Below are positions 1 through 7,523 of a stretch of 64,000 bases of DNA, piece after piece; within the stretch, counting starts at the first letter, position 1, and each line of letters starts with the position of its first letter. This stretch comes from Arthrobacter sp. AFG20 (GTDB lineage Bacteria; Actinomycetota; Actinomycetes; Actinomycetales; Micrococcaceae), in contig NZ_PJMC01000016.1 of the NCBI RefSeq assembly GCF_002892795.1, forward strand, positions 1 to 64,000, in the 5' to 3' direction. The notes under the pieces are model-generated. The model made no database searches and had not been told where the DNA came from. It saw nothing but the letters and a program-made list of their open reading frames with translations. Position numbers and translations under genes: made by a program.

Positions 1-101
1 CGGCGTCGAGCTACTTCATGAAGTCCCCGCCGGAGCAGTTCAACGACGACCTCGCCCGCGAAAAGGTCGAGGCCTTCATCCGCGGCGACCTCGACCGCTG
101 A
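1..101 (+). CDS. C-terminal fragment of an unidentified protein
   Basis: The third frame is open from the window edge to a TGA at 99-101 and encodes about 32 residues ending FIRGDLDR. The residues are charged and helix-like ([18 protein letters not shown]). Codon use is normal for the region, with G or C in nearly all third positions, so it is probably the real end of a gene that starts outside the window. Too little is visible to name a family. It is followed directly by the first 32-bp repeat array and a strong hairpin. Confidence 0.55.
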   Translation, partial: ASSYFMKSPPEQFNDDLAREKVEAFIRGDLDR

Positions 102-104
102 CCC

Positions 105-216
105 CGGACCCTTCCTCACATCCTGCAGGTTTTGACCGGACCCTTCCTCAGGTCCTGCAGGTTTTGACCGGATCCTTCCTCAGGTCCTGCAGGTTTTTGC
201 GCGATGCTCCCTCACC
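105..216. repeat. 32-bp-period repeat array 1 (3 units plus a partial)
   Basis: The word CTCA recurs at 115, 147, 179 and 211, exactly 32 bases apart. Most of each unit is shared between copies (CTCA-N2-TCCTGCAGGTTTTGACCGG). The fourth unit is partial and forms the left arm of the hairpin at 201-236. 32 is not a multiple of three and no frame stays open, so the array is noncoding. Arrays 2 and 3 have the same period and core. Confidence 0.9.
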
Positions 217-236
217 TTTGGGTGGGGGAGCATCGC
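201..236. terminator. Bidirectional hairpin terminator
   Basis: A 16-bp stem (201-216 with 221-236, one G-T type mismatch) closes a TTTG loop. It lies between the stop of the upstream plus-strand fragment and the stop of the minus-strand MerR gene at 240, so it can serve both. Neither side has a clear T-run. The left arm includes the last CTCA of the repeat array. Confidence 0.7.
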
Positions 237-239
237 CGC

Positions 240-863
240 TTAAGCCTCCGTTTCGTAGCGCCGAATCGCGTGGCTCGCGTGCGCGAGCGCCAGCAGCTTC
301 AGGATCAGCTGGCCATGCAGATGCATTCCGACGGCCGCCGTCATGATCAGCTGATTGACGTCTTCCGGCGCGGTTGTGGCCGAAATATTTACTGTGGCAA
401 TGGCGTCCACTGCCAGGCTGTAGGCGTCGAGCAGGTCATCGGTTACCGGCACGCCGAGACTTTCCATTAGGGCCAGGTGGGCATTGAGGGAGTTTCTGGC
501 ATCGCTCGGTACGTCCGGCCAGTTCCGGAAACGTACGACGGCGTCGCCCGCCGGTGTGCGGACGTCGCCGTGCTCCCTGCCCACGTCGTCGAGGCCCAGC
601 ACCGTGCGCTGGACCGCAGCCAGGAGCTCAAGGCGGGGCACGCCGTCGTCGGCCATCCTGAGCAGGGAACCGATCTGGGCGATATTCAGTCCGACCACGC
701 GCCGCAGCGTCTGGATGAGTTCCAGCCGGCTCACGTGGAGTTCCCCATACTCCGCCCGGGTGGCGCGGACCGAACGGCCCGGGGGCAGCAGCCCCTCGCG
801 CAGGTAGAACTTGATGCTGGCGGGGGAGACTCCCGTCCGCTCGCTGAGTTCCTTCAGCTGCAT
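240..863 (-). CDS. MerR family transcriptional regulator
   Basis: A 207-residue protein. Residues 3-28 form the N-terminal MerR winged helix (LKELSERTGVSPASIKFYLR, then EGLLPPGR), followed by the usual linker helix region. The C-terminal ~100 residues are a non-cysteine effector domain, so a metal sensor is unlikely and a small-molecule or stress sensor is more plausible. A strong Shine-Dalgarno (AAAGGAG) lies 7 bases before the ATG. The gene diverges from a DUF2306-like membrane protein across a 98-bp gap with a perfect palindrome (936-956), the likely operator. The inducer is unknown. Confidence 0.85.
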   Translation of the reverse strand: MQLKELSERTGVSPASIKFYLREGLLPPGRSVRATRAEYGELHVSRLELIQTLRRVVGLNIAQIGSLLRMADDGVPRLELLAAVQRTVLGLDDVGREHGDVRTPAGDAVVRFRNWPDVPSDARNSLNAHLALMESLGVPVTDDLLDAYSLAVDAIATVNISATTAPEDVNQLIMTAAVGMHLHGQLILKLLALAHASHAIRRYETEA

Positions 864-935
864 GCCCGCTCCTTTCTCGGCGGATGGCAGCCGGTTGGAT
901 AGCTGCTGCCGCGCTGGCTATCTTGATTTACACAA

Positions 936-956
936 TAGGATAGTGCTCCTATCCTA
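936..956. promoter_or_regulatory. Palindromic operator between merR and the DUF2306 gene
   Basis: TAGGATAG (936-943) and CTATCCTA (949-956) are perfect inverted repeats separated by TGCTC. They overlap a TATCCT -10 box at 950-955 whose expected start of transcription is base 962, the A of the DUF2306 ATG. A TTGATT at 923-928 could be the -35, with an over-long 21-bp spacer. Long spacers with a palindrome in or near them are typical of MerR-activated promoters. Confidence 0.7.
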
Positions 957-961
957 GAGGC

Positions 962-1495
962 ATGGAGCCTTGGAATGTACTGCTTGCCAGCCACGTCATT
1001 GCCGCCCTTTTTGTCCTTGCTATTGGCCCGGTGCAGATCCTTCGGCGCCGCCGGGACCGCATCCACCGGACCATGGGACATCTGTGGGTCGCGGCCATGT
1101 ATTATGTCTGCTTCAGCAGTTTCTGGATCGTCAGTGACGGGCATTTCAGCTGGCTTCACGGGCTCTCCGCGTTCACGATCGTGACGGTCACCCTTGGACT
1201 GATCAGCGCGATTCGCCGGAACATCCCGGCGCACAGGGGGAACATGATCGGCAGCTACATCGGCATTGCTGTGGCGTTCGGCTTCGCCGTCGCGGCTCCG
1301 GGGCGTGCCATTCCTCGCCTCTTGGCCGTGGATCTGCCGACTGCGCTGTACGTTGCCGCGCTGGTGGCGCTCAGCGTCGCCGTCGTCTTCATCTCGCTCA
1401 GGCGCGGTGAGAGCCGTCGCCCTGGCACGATGCGGACTGTGGAGCAGCCCACGGCAGTTGCGTCCCCAGCGGGGAGCACGGCGGGCCGAAAGTAG
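962..1495 (+). CDS. DUF2306-like multi-pass membrane protein
   Basis: A 177-residue protein with about five hydrophobic segments (near 5-23, 40-58, 65-82, 96-116 and 125-146). Polar loops carry RRRRDRIHRTMGHLW and a His-Arg-Gly turn (AHRGNMIG), the pattern of the DUF2306 integral membrane family. It has no assigned biochemical activity. The ATG lies 7 bases after a TATCCT -10 box with no room for a ribosome site, so the mRNA is probably leaderless. The palindrome upstream suggests that it is the target of the divergent MerR regulator. Confidence 0.75.
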   Translation: MEPWNVLLASHVIAALFVLAIGPVQILRRRRDRIHRTMGHLWVAAMYYVCFSSFWIVSDGHFSWLHGLSAFTIVTVTLGLISAIRRNIPAHRGNMIGSYIGIAVAFGFAVAAPGRAIPRLLAVDLPTALYVAALVALSVAVVFISLRRGESRRPGTMRTVEQPTAVASPAGSTAGRK

Positions 1496-1513
1496 TACCC
1501 GCACCCCCAAACG

Positions 1514-1590
1514 CCTCCTCACCTTCCGTCGCTTCAACCCCGACGCTTCCTCACCTTTCGTCGCTTGACGAGGAACCCTTCCTCAGCTGC
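1514..1590. repeat. 32-bp-period repeat array 2
   Basis: CTCA recurs at 1519, 1551 and 1583, exactly 32 bases apart. The first two units share CTCACCTT, then CGTCGCTT, and the rest diverges; the third is truncated. The units match those of array 3 (CTCACCTTTCGTCGTTTCCA) but lie on the opposite strand, so arrays 2 and 3 bracket the gene at 1659-2618 as inverted blocks. No terminator with a T-run is seen in this gap. Confidence 0.85.
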
Positions 1591-1611
1591 TGGTTGGCTC
1601 CTAGCCCTGCC

Positions 1612-1620
1612 TGTGGATAA
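1612..1620 (-). promoter_or_regulatory. Isolated perfect DnaA-box sequence
   Basis: TGTGGATAA is the reverse complement of the consensus DnaA box TTATCCACA. It stands alone, with no cluster of boxes or AT-rich unwinding region, so it is not evidence of an origin. It sits 39 bases before the AbiEi/DUF559-like gene. Confidence 0.4.
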
Positions 1621-1658
1621 CTTCTGCGGGGCGGGGCGGTTTCGAGCAACAATGCCGT

Positions 1659-2618
1659 ATGCAAAAACGAACCGATCTACCTGTCAGCCTGGTGTCTGCC
1701 CCCTTCACCCTGGGATCCGCCAAAGCTTCAGGTGTTCCGCCCAACAGACTCCGACGGGCCGACGTCGCGCATGTAAGTCGTGATCTGTACCGCCCCACTG
1801 CCTGGAGCTTCGAGCTTGAGGCGGCGGCGCGGGCACTCTCTGCGGCATCACCCGGCGCCTGGATCTCGCACGTCACAGCGGCCCGGATTCGAAGGCAGAT
1901 CCTTCCGCCTTGGCTGGCGGACTCGACTGAGCTGCATCTGAGCAAACCCCATTCCCTCCCGGAAGTGCGGCGAAGAGGGGTGATCGGGCACAGCGTGCTG
2001 GCATCGGAAAGTGAGATCGAATTCGTCGACGGCATCCGTATCAGCAGCAGGTCCCGCACCTGGCTCGATATGGCGAGACGGCTGTCGGAGAGCGAACTGG
2101 TCTGCATGGGCGATGAACTGATTCGCGTTCCAAGAGCGGAATTCGAAGACCGCACCCAGCCGTTCGACACGCTTGAGGGATTGCGGTCCCTCGTCGCCCG
2201 CCATCCGAATCTTCAGGGAGTGGTCCGGGCGCGTGCCGCGATCGAGCGGATGCGTGTCGGAGCGGATTCTGCGCCCGAGTCGCTACTCCGCCTCGCGATG
2301 GAGGACGCAGGCCTTCCGGAGCCTCAGCTGCAGGTGCCACTGCGAGAGGACAAGACCATTGGTCCGACTGCCGATCTCGGCTACAGGCATCGGCGACTGG
2401 CCATACAGTACGACGGCGGCCACCACCTCCTCGAGCCCCAAATCTTCAGCGACAAGCGGCGTGACAAAGCATTCGAGGCTGCTGGGTGGACCGTTGTTGT
2501 GTTTGGCAAGAAGGATTTGGCTGACGGCTTCGACCGGGCCATCCGCCAGATCAAGCGTGGAATGCGAAGGAGTCGGCTGGACCATCCTCAGGCGTCGGGA
2601 TTTGCCGATGACGCCTGA
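1659..2618 (+). CDS. AbiEi/DUF559-like protein with Vsr-type nuclease fold
   Basis: A 319-residue protein. The N-terminal half (about 1-170) resembles the winged-helix/linker region of AbiEi-like antitoxin proteins. The C-terminal half (about 225-310) carries the DUF559/Vsr-type signature: ADLGYRHRRLAIQYDGGHH followed by KRRDKAFEAAGWTVVVFG. The expected second acidic residue (ExDG) is Gln here (IQYDG), so catalysis is doubtful. Proteins of this build recur in actinobacterial genomes and their function is not established. It is flanked by oppositely oriented 32-bp repeat arrays and reads as accessory. The start is the ATG after GCCGT; no ribosome site is visible. Confidence 0.65.
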   Translation: MQKRTDLPVSLVSAPFTLGSAKASGVPPNRLRRADVAHVSRDLYRPTAWSFELEAAARALSAASPGAWISHVTAARIRRQILPPWLADSTELHLSKPHSLPEVRRRGVIGHSVLASESEIEFVDGIRISSRSRTWLDMARRLSESELVCMGDELIRVPRAEFEDRTQPFDTLEGLRSLVARHPNLQGVVRARAAIERMRVGADSAPESLLRLAMEDAGLPEPQLQVPLREDKTIGPTADLGYRHRRLAIQYDGGHHLLEPQIFSDKRRDKAFEAAGWTVVVFGKKDLADGFDRAIRQIKRGMRRSRLDHPQASGFADDA

Positions 2619-2757
2619 GGAGGGGTTGGGGTGGAAGCGACGGGACGTGAGGAGGGGTTGGGGTGGAAGCGACGGGACGTGAGGAGAGGTTGGGGTGGAA
2701 GCGACGGGACGTGAGGAGGGGTTGGGGTGGAAACGACGAAAGGTGAGGAGGGGTCTA
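2615..2757. repeat. 32-bp-period repeat array 3 (4 units plus a partial)
   Basis: TGAG recurs at 2616, 2648, 2680, 2712 and 2744, exactly 32 bases apart. On the minus strand the unit reads CTCACGTCCCGTCGCTTCCA followed by CCCCAACCCCTC, and copies differ at only a few positions. The array fills the whole gap between the convergent DUF559-like gene and fhs; its last bases are the fhs stop codon at 2755-2757. Confidence 0.92.
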
Positions 2758-4467
2758 GAAGAGGCCGACCGGGTTGCCGTCGTCGTCCACGTCCATCCGC
2801 ATGGCCGCGGGGACGGCCGGAAGGCCCGGCATGGTCATCACCGCTCCGGTCAGGGCCACGATGAAGCCGGCGCCGGTCTTCGGGATGACGTCGCGGACGT
2901 GGATGGTGAAGCCCTTGGGAGCCCCGAGTCGCGAGGCGTCGTCCGTGAACGAATATTGGGTTTTCACCATGCAGACCGGCAGCCCGGACCAGCCGTTCTT
3001 CTCGATGTCCGCCAGGCGGCGCAGGGCAGGCACCGAAAAGTCCACGCCGTCGGCGCCATAGATTTCCTGGACGATGGTGCGGATCTTGTCCTCTACGGAC
3101 ATGTCCAGCGGGTAGAGATGCCGGAACGACGACGGTCCGTTCACCGCAGCGACAACCTTGGCAGCCAGCTCATCGCCGCCGTCGCCGCCCCCGCCCTTTC
3201 CCCAGATGTCAGCCACCGCGGCCTGGATACCCTCGCCGGCGCACCAGCCGAGTAGCCAGTTGAGCTCCTCCACGCTGTCCGCGGGGAACTTGTTGACCGC
3301 TACCACCGGCGTCACGCCGAACCGCTCCACATTCCGGACATGCCGGCGCAGGTTCACCACGCCCGCGGCCAAGGCCTCGACATTCGGCTCCTTCAGCCGG
3401 TCCTTCCGAACCCCGCCTTGCATCTTGAGTGCGCGAATGGTCGCGACCACCACGACGGCGGCCGGCGCCACATCAGCGATCCGCGCCTTGATGTCCATGA
3501 ACTTTTCCGCGCCGAGGTCGGCCCCGAACCCCGCCTCCGTCACCACGATGTCGGCAAGCCGGCGGGCGGTCTGCGTGGCGATCAGCGAGTTGCAGCCGTG
3601 GGCAATGTTCGCGAACGGGCCGCCATGGACCAGTGCGGGGGTGCCGGCGATGGTCTGGACGAGGTTCGGCTTGATCGCGTCCTTCAACAGCAGCGTCAGT
3701 GCGCCCTGCACGCCCAGGTCCGCCACGGTGACCGGCGTCCGGTCATAGGTGTAGCCGAAGGTGATGCGGCCCAGCCGGTCCCGGAGATCGGCCACGTCGG
3801 TGGCGAGGCAAAAGACCGCCATGATTTCGGAGGCGACGGTGATGTCGAAGCCGTCCTGGCGGGGTACACCCTGTGAAGGCCCGCCGAGACCAATGACCAC
3901 CTCGCGAAGGGAACGGTCGTTCATGTCCAGTACCCGTTTGAACGTCATCCGGCGCGGGTCGATGTTCAGTTCATTGCCCTGGTAGATGTGGTTGTCCACG
4001 AGGGCCATGAGGGCATTGTTGGCGGACGTGACGGCATGGAAGTCGCCGGTGAAGTGCAGATTGATCTCGTCCATGGGCAGCACCTGGGACAGGCCGCCGC
4101 CCGTGGCCCCGCCTTTCATGCCCAGGATCGGCCCGAGCGAGGGCTCCCGCAGCGCGACCATCACCTTGTGGCCAGCCCGCGCAAGCGAATCCGCGAGGCC
4201 CACCGTTATGGTTGATTTTCCTTCTCCTGCGGGCGTCGGCGACATCGCGGAAACCAGGACCACTTTTCCGGCGGGCGCAGGGGCTGACAGCTTTGCGGGG
4301 TCGATCTTGGCTTTGAAGCGGCCATAGGGCTCCACGGCCCCGGCATCGATGCCAGCGGCAGCGGCGATCTCCTCGATCGGCCGGAGCACTGCCCTGCGGG
4401 CAATGTCCAGGTCGCTCAGGGGAGTGCTGCGCTGGCCGGTATCGGTCAGGGGAGTGCTGTCAGACAT
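2755..4467 (-). CDS. fhs: Formate--tetrahydrofolate ligase
   Basis: A 570-residue protein. It makes 10-formyltetrahydrofolate from formate, ATP and tetrahydrofolate in the cytoplasm, feeding purine and formyl-Met synthesis. The phosphate-binding loop PTPAGEGKST is at residues 77-86, followed by the family segments EPSLGPILGMKGGATGGG and VALVDNHIYQGNEL. The length is about 10-15 residues over the usual 555-560 because of an N-terminal Ser/Thr/Pro-rich lead. It lies 21 bp downstream of mshA on the same strand, with a GGAAAGGA ribosome site, so the two may share a transcript. Its stop codon falls within the 32-bp repeat array. Confidence 0.96.
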   Translation of the reverse strand: MSDSTPLTDTGQRSTPLSDLDIARRAVLRPIEEIAAAAGIDAGAVEPYGRFKAKIDPAKLSAPAPAGKVVLVSAMSPTPAGEGKSTITVGLADSLARAGHKVMVALREPSLGPILGMKGGATGGGLSQVLPMDEINLHFTGDFHAVTSANNALMALVDNHIYQGNELNIDPRRMTFKRVLDMNDRSLREVVIGLGGPSQGVPRQDGFDITVASEIMAVFCLATDVADLRDRLGRITFGYTYDRTPVTVADLGVQGALTLLLKDAIKPNLVQTIAGTPALVHGGPFANIAHGCNSLIATQTARRLADIVVTEAGFGADLGAEKFMDIKARIADVAPAAVVVVATIRALKMQGGVRKDRLKEPNVEALAAGVVNLRRHVRNVERFGVTPVVAVNKFPADSVEELNWLLGWCAGEGIQAAVADIWGKGGGGDGGDELAAKVVAAVNGPSSFRHLYPLDMSVEDKIRTIVQEIYGADGVDFSVPALRRLADIEKNGWSGLPVCMVKTQYSFTDDASRLGAPKGFTIHVRDVIPKTGAGFIVALTGAVMTMPGLPAVPAAMRMDVDDDGNPVGLF

Positions 4468-4488
4468 CGTCGTCCTTTCCGAAGGTGG

Positions 4489-5766
4489 TTAGCCGGTGAG
4501 CCGTGACCCGTAGACGGCGGCCATGGGGTGGCTGGAGGCATATTCGTCGACGGCGGCGTGGTAGCTGTCGAGGGTGATGGCGGCGGTGCGTTGCCAGCCG
4601 GAGTTTGCTGCGTGGATGGCGGCGGCGGTGCCCATGTGGTGTCGGGTGGCGGGGTCGTCGTGGAGGGCTTCGAGGGCGTCGGCCCAGTCTGATGCCCGGT
4701 GGCCGTCCACCAGAAGCCCGGTGCGGCCGTGGCTGACTGCGCGGGCGAGTCCGCCGACGCGCGTGGCGACGACGGGGGTGCCGCAGGCCTGGGCTTCCAG
4801 CGCCACGAGGCCGAAGGATTCGCTGTAGGAGGGCATGACGACGACGTCGGCTGCCCGGTACCAGGCGGCGAGTTCCGGTGCGCCGACCGGCGGGTGGTGG
4901 GTGACGGCGTCGTCCAGTCCTGCGGCGCTGACGAGGGTTTTGAGGTTGAAGTCCTTGGCGCCGCTGAGCGCGCCAAGGATGGTGAGTTTAAGGTCGATGT
5001 CGGGGCGCCGTTGGCGGAGCAGGGCGGCGGCCTTGAGCAGGATCTGCGGGCCTTTGAGCCGTTGGATACGGCCGGCGAAGAGCAGGTGGAAGGTGCCGGG
5101 TGCGATGCTGTGCTCGGTCCGGGAACGGGTCCGGAAGGCAGGGGTGAAGACGGAGAGGTCGACGCCGGGGGGCGCGACATCGATGTGGTCGAAGTCGGCG
5201 CCGTAGTGGGAGACGAGTTCGGCGGCTTCGGCGGTGGTGTTGGCGATGAGCCGCGTGGCGCCGTCGACGATGCGGTGTTCGCCGTCTTCCCGGCGGCGGG
5301 GTTCGGGTTGTTCACCGGAGTTCAGGAGGAGGTTCTTGACTTTGGCCATGGTGTGCATGGTGTGCACGAGCGGGATGTTCCACAGGCCGGAGAGCTCGAG
5401 GCCGGCGACGCCGGAGACCCAGTAGTGGGTGTGGATGAGGTCGTAGCGGCCGTGGGGCTGCCGGGCGCGGATGCGTTCGATTTCGGCGACCATGCTGTGC
5501 AGCAGTTCGGGGAGTTCTTCTTTGGGGAGTTTGCGGGGCGGTCCGGCCATCACGTTGTGGACGCAGACGCCGGGGTCGGGGTGTTCGACGGCGGGCTGGC
5601 CGGCGGCGGTGGAGCGGGTGAAGATTTCCACTTCGATGCCGGTTTCGGCCAGGGCGGAGGCGAGGCCCCGGATGTAGACGTTCATGCCGCCGGCATCCCC
5701 GGAACCGGGCTGTTCCATCGGGGAGGTGTGCAGCGACAGGAATGCCACTCGCTTGATCACAGACAT
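4489..5766 (-). CDS. mshA: D-inositol-3-phosphate glycosyltransferase, mycothiol biosynthesis
   Basis: A 425-residue GT4 glycosyltransferase that joins N-acetylglucosamine from UDP-GlcNAc to 1L-myo-inositol-1-phosphate, the first step of mycothiol synthesis. Visible MshA features are GDAGGMNVY near residue 24, HTHYWVSG, the donor-site segment LFAGRIQRLKGP, and the E-x7-E motif in SESFGLVALEAQACGTP. The chosen ATG at 5764-5766 follows GGAGG with good spacing. A longer frame to 5835 exists, but its extra 23 residues are unlike the family. Mycothiol is the actinobacterial glutathione substitute, which supports the taxonomic call. A leader of about 200 bp separates it from the GH4 gene upstream. 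Confidence 0.95.
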   Translation of the reverse strand: MSVIKRVAFLSLHTSPMEQPGSGDAGGMNVYIRGLASALAETGIEVEIFTRSTAAGQPAVEHPDPGVCVHNVMAGPPRKLPKEELPELLHSMVAEIERIRARQPHGRYDLIHTHYWVSGVAGLELSGLWNIPLVHTMHTMAKVKNLLLNSGEQPEPRRREDGEHRIVDGATRLIANTTAEAAELVSHYGADFDHIDVAPPGVDLSVFTPAFRTRSRTEHSIAPGTFHLLFAGRIQRLKGPQILLKAAALLRQRRPDIDLKLTILGALSGAKDFNLKTLVSAAGLDDAVTHHPPVGAPELAAWYRAADVVVMPSYSESFGLVALEAQACGTPVVATRVGGLARAVSHGRTGLLVDGHRASDWADALEALHDDPATRHHMGTAAAIHAANSGWQRTAAITLDSYHAAVDEYASSHPMAAVYGSRLTG

Positions 5767-5967
5767 GAGCCTCCCTCCTCTCCGTACTGCTGGAACTGCA
5801 TCGGATAAAACACTACTCCTGAACAGTCCCGGCAACGGCGGCGTTTCAAGTGCTTCATACGTGGTGTTTCACACGCCAACCAGTGCGGCCGGCGGATGTA
5901 GCACGGTGCTGCTAAGACCACTCCGGTGTCCTGCCACCAACCGGTGAGAGTCAACCAGTGCGCGCCT

Positions 5968-7398
5968 TCAGCGGCGCCATAACCCGGGCAACTCCGGAAA
6001 CGCGCTTTCGTAGCCGGTGAGCAGCGCGTTGGCCAGCGCCGCCGAGCCGACCAGCGGATGTTCGGCGAAGGCTTCCAGTGCCGCTTCGCGGTCGCCAGCA
6101 GAAGCCGCACGCACAGTGAGCAGCTCCACCTTCTTGACCTGCTGCAGAAGGCCGAGTTGCTGCTCGGCGGGCCGGGCCTGCGGAATGGGTACTGCCCCCT
6201 CCGGCGTAACCTTGCAGGGAACTTCGACGACGGCGTCCGCCGGCAGCCCGGGAATCGCGCCCTGGGGACCGCCCCCCAGGGCGAGGGACTGTCCAGCCGA
6301 GTTGGGTGTGTTGAGGATCAGCTCGGTGGCGCCGGCACCGCCGGCCAACGCCCGCATCACCGCCAGCGCCACCTGCTCGTAACCGCCGCCGGCGAGGTCC
6401 TCGGGGTTCCGCGACTCGCCGCCGGCCCTGGCCTCGGCCAGGTACCCCTCCTCGCGGGACCGCCGCGCGGCCTCCCACAGGCCGTACGCTTCGTCGCCGG
6501 CGGTGGCCAGCCGCGGATACAGCTCCGTCTGCTGGCCGTGGATCGACTCACCGCGGGTCCTGGCCATGGCCCGCATGCCAGCCGCCGCGCGCGCCGCCTC
6601 GTAGTAGTAGAACAGGTACTCGTTCGGCAGCAGTCCCAGATCGCGCAGGAACGGCTGCGGAAACAGCCTGCCCTCCTCGAAGCCGGACATGGCATCCGCG
6701 TCGGCCAGCAGGTCGGGGAGGACATCCCGGCCGGCGCTCTCCAGCCGGTACAGCCAGCCGAGATGGTTCAGCCCGTAGTAGCCCACGCCGTCGAGCCTTC
6801 CCGCCGGCAGCGGCACCCCAGCCGCCCGGGCGGCTCGGTGTACCAGGGCGCTGGCGGAATCGCAGATGCCGATCACCTTCCGGCCCAGAACAGGAACCAG
6901 CGCCTCGGTGACCATCCCGGCCGGGTTGGTGAAGTTGATCAGCCAGGCGTCCGGGCAGTGCGTCCGCATGCTGGCGGCCAGCTCCAACATGGCAGGGATG
7001 GACCGGAGCGCGTAGGAGATGCCGCCCGCGCCGGTGGTTTCCTGACCGAGCAGCCCGAGGTCCTGGGCCACCCGTTCGTCGGCAACCCTGCCGGCCGTTC
7101 CGCCCGGGCGGATGGCGGCGAACACAATGTCCGTCCCGTTGAGGGCGTGGGGGAGGGACGTCGTGGACGTCACGGCGGGCAGGCGCCAGCAGGAACGTCC
7201 GACGGCGGGACTTCCGTCCGGAGCGCCCCCCACGTCCGAGGACATGGACCTCAGTACAGCCTCGATGGCGGCCAGCCGGCCGCCGTCGACGTCGAACAGC
7301 ACCACCTCGCTGACCAGGCCTGAATAGGGCCCGGAACACAGGGCACGGTAAACGAGGGGAACCCGGAATCCGCCGCCGCCGGCGATCATGAGCCGCAT
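5968..7398 (-). CDS. Glycoside hydrolase family 4, 6-phospho-beta-glucosidase type
   Basis: A 476-residue protein of the NAD- and metal-dependent GH4 family, which cleaves phosphorylated disaccharides by an oxidation-elimination route. An N-terminal Rossmann loop (MRLMIAGGGG), IRPGG near 96-100, FTNPAG at 156-161, the metal-binding Cys in ICDS (Cys179) and His in NHLGW (His212) are all present. The exact sugar cannot be read; the LicH/CelF-like 6-phospho-beta-glucosidase branch fits best. It diverges from a PfkB kinase across 125 bp. No PTS permease is adjacent to make its phosphorylated substrate. Confidence 0.88.
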   Translation of the reverse strand: MRLMIAGGGGFRVPLVYRALCSGPYSGLVSEVVLFDVDGGRLAAIEAVLRSMSSDVGGAPDGSPAVGRSCWRLPAVTSTTSLPHALNGTDIVFAAIRPGGTAGRVADERVAQDLGLLGQETTGAGGISYALRSIPAMLELAASMRTHCPDAWLINFTNPAGMVTEALVPVLGRKVIGICDSASALVHRAARAAGVPLPAGRLDGVGYYGLNHLGWLYRLESAGRDVLPDLLADADAMSGFEEGRLFPQPFLRDLGLLPNEYLFYYYEAARAAAGMRAMARTRGESIHGQQTELYPRLATAGDEAYGLWEAARRSREEGYLAEARAGGESRNPEDLAGGGYEQVALAVMRALAGGAGATELILNTPNSAGQSLALGGGPQGAIPGLPADAVVEVPCKVTPEGAVPIPQARPAEQQLGLLQQVKKVELLTVRAASAGDREAALEAFAEHPLVGSAALANALLTGYESAFPELPGLWRR

Positions 7399-7510
7399 GG
7401 CAGGAGTCTATGCGCAGCGGCCGACAACATGGCCTGACCTGCGGCGCCGGAGTCCCGCCGTCGCACTCCAACCCCCACATCGCGGGGTTTCAACGCCAAG
7501 GTACACAGCG

Positions 7511-7516
7511 TAATGT
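7511..7516 (+). promoter_or_regulatory. -10 box of the PfkB gene (leaderless)
   Basis: TAATGT ends 7 bases before the ATG at 7524, and no ribosome site lies between them. It fits the leaderless pattern seen at many starts in this window. The -35 is weak (TTTCAA near 7490). Confidence 0.5.
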
Positions 7517-7523
7517 GCCGAAC

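Noticed and set aside
105-2757. The 32-bp repeats as a CRISPR array
   Set aside because: Whole 32-bp units are repeated without unique spacers, there are no cas genes, and unit variants differ between sites.
4489-5835. The longer mshA start at 5835
   Set aside because: The extra 23 residues do not match the family, while the ATG at 5766 has a GGAGG site with good spacing.
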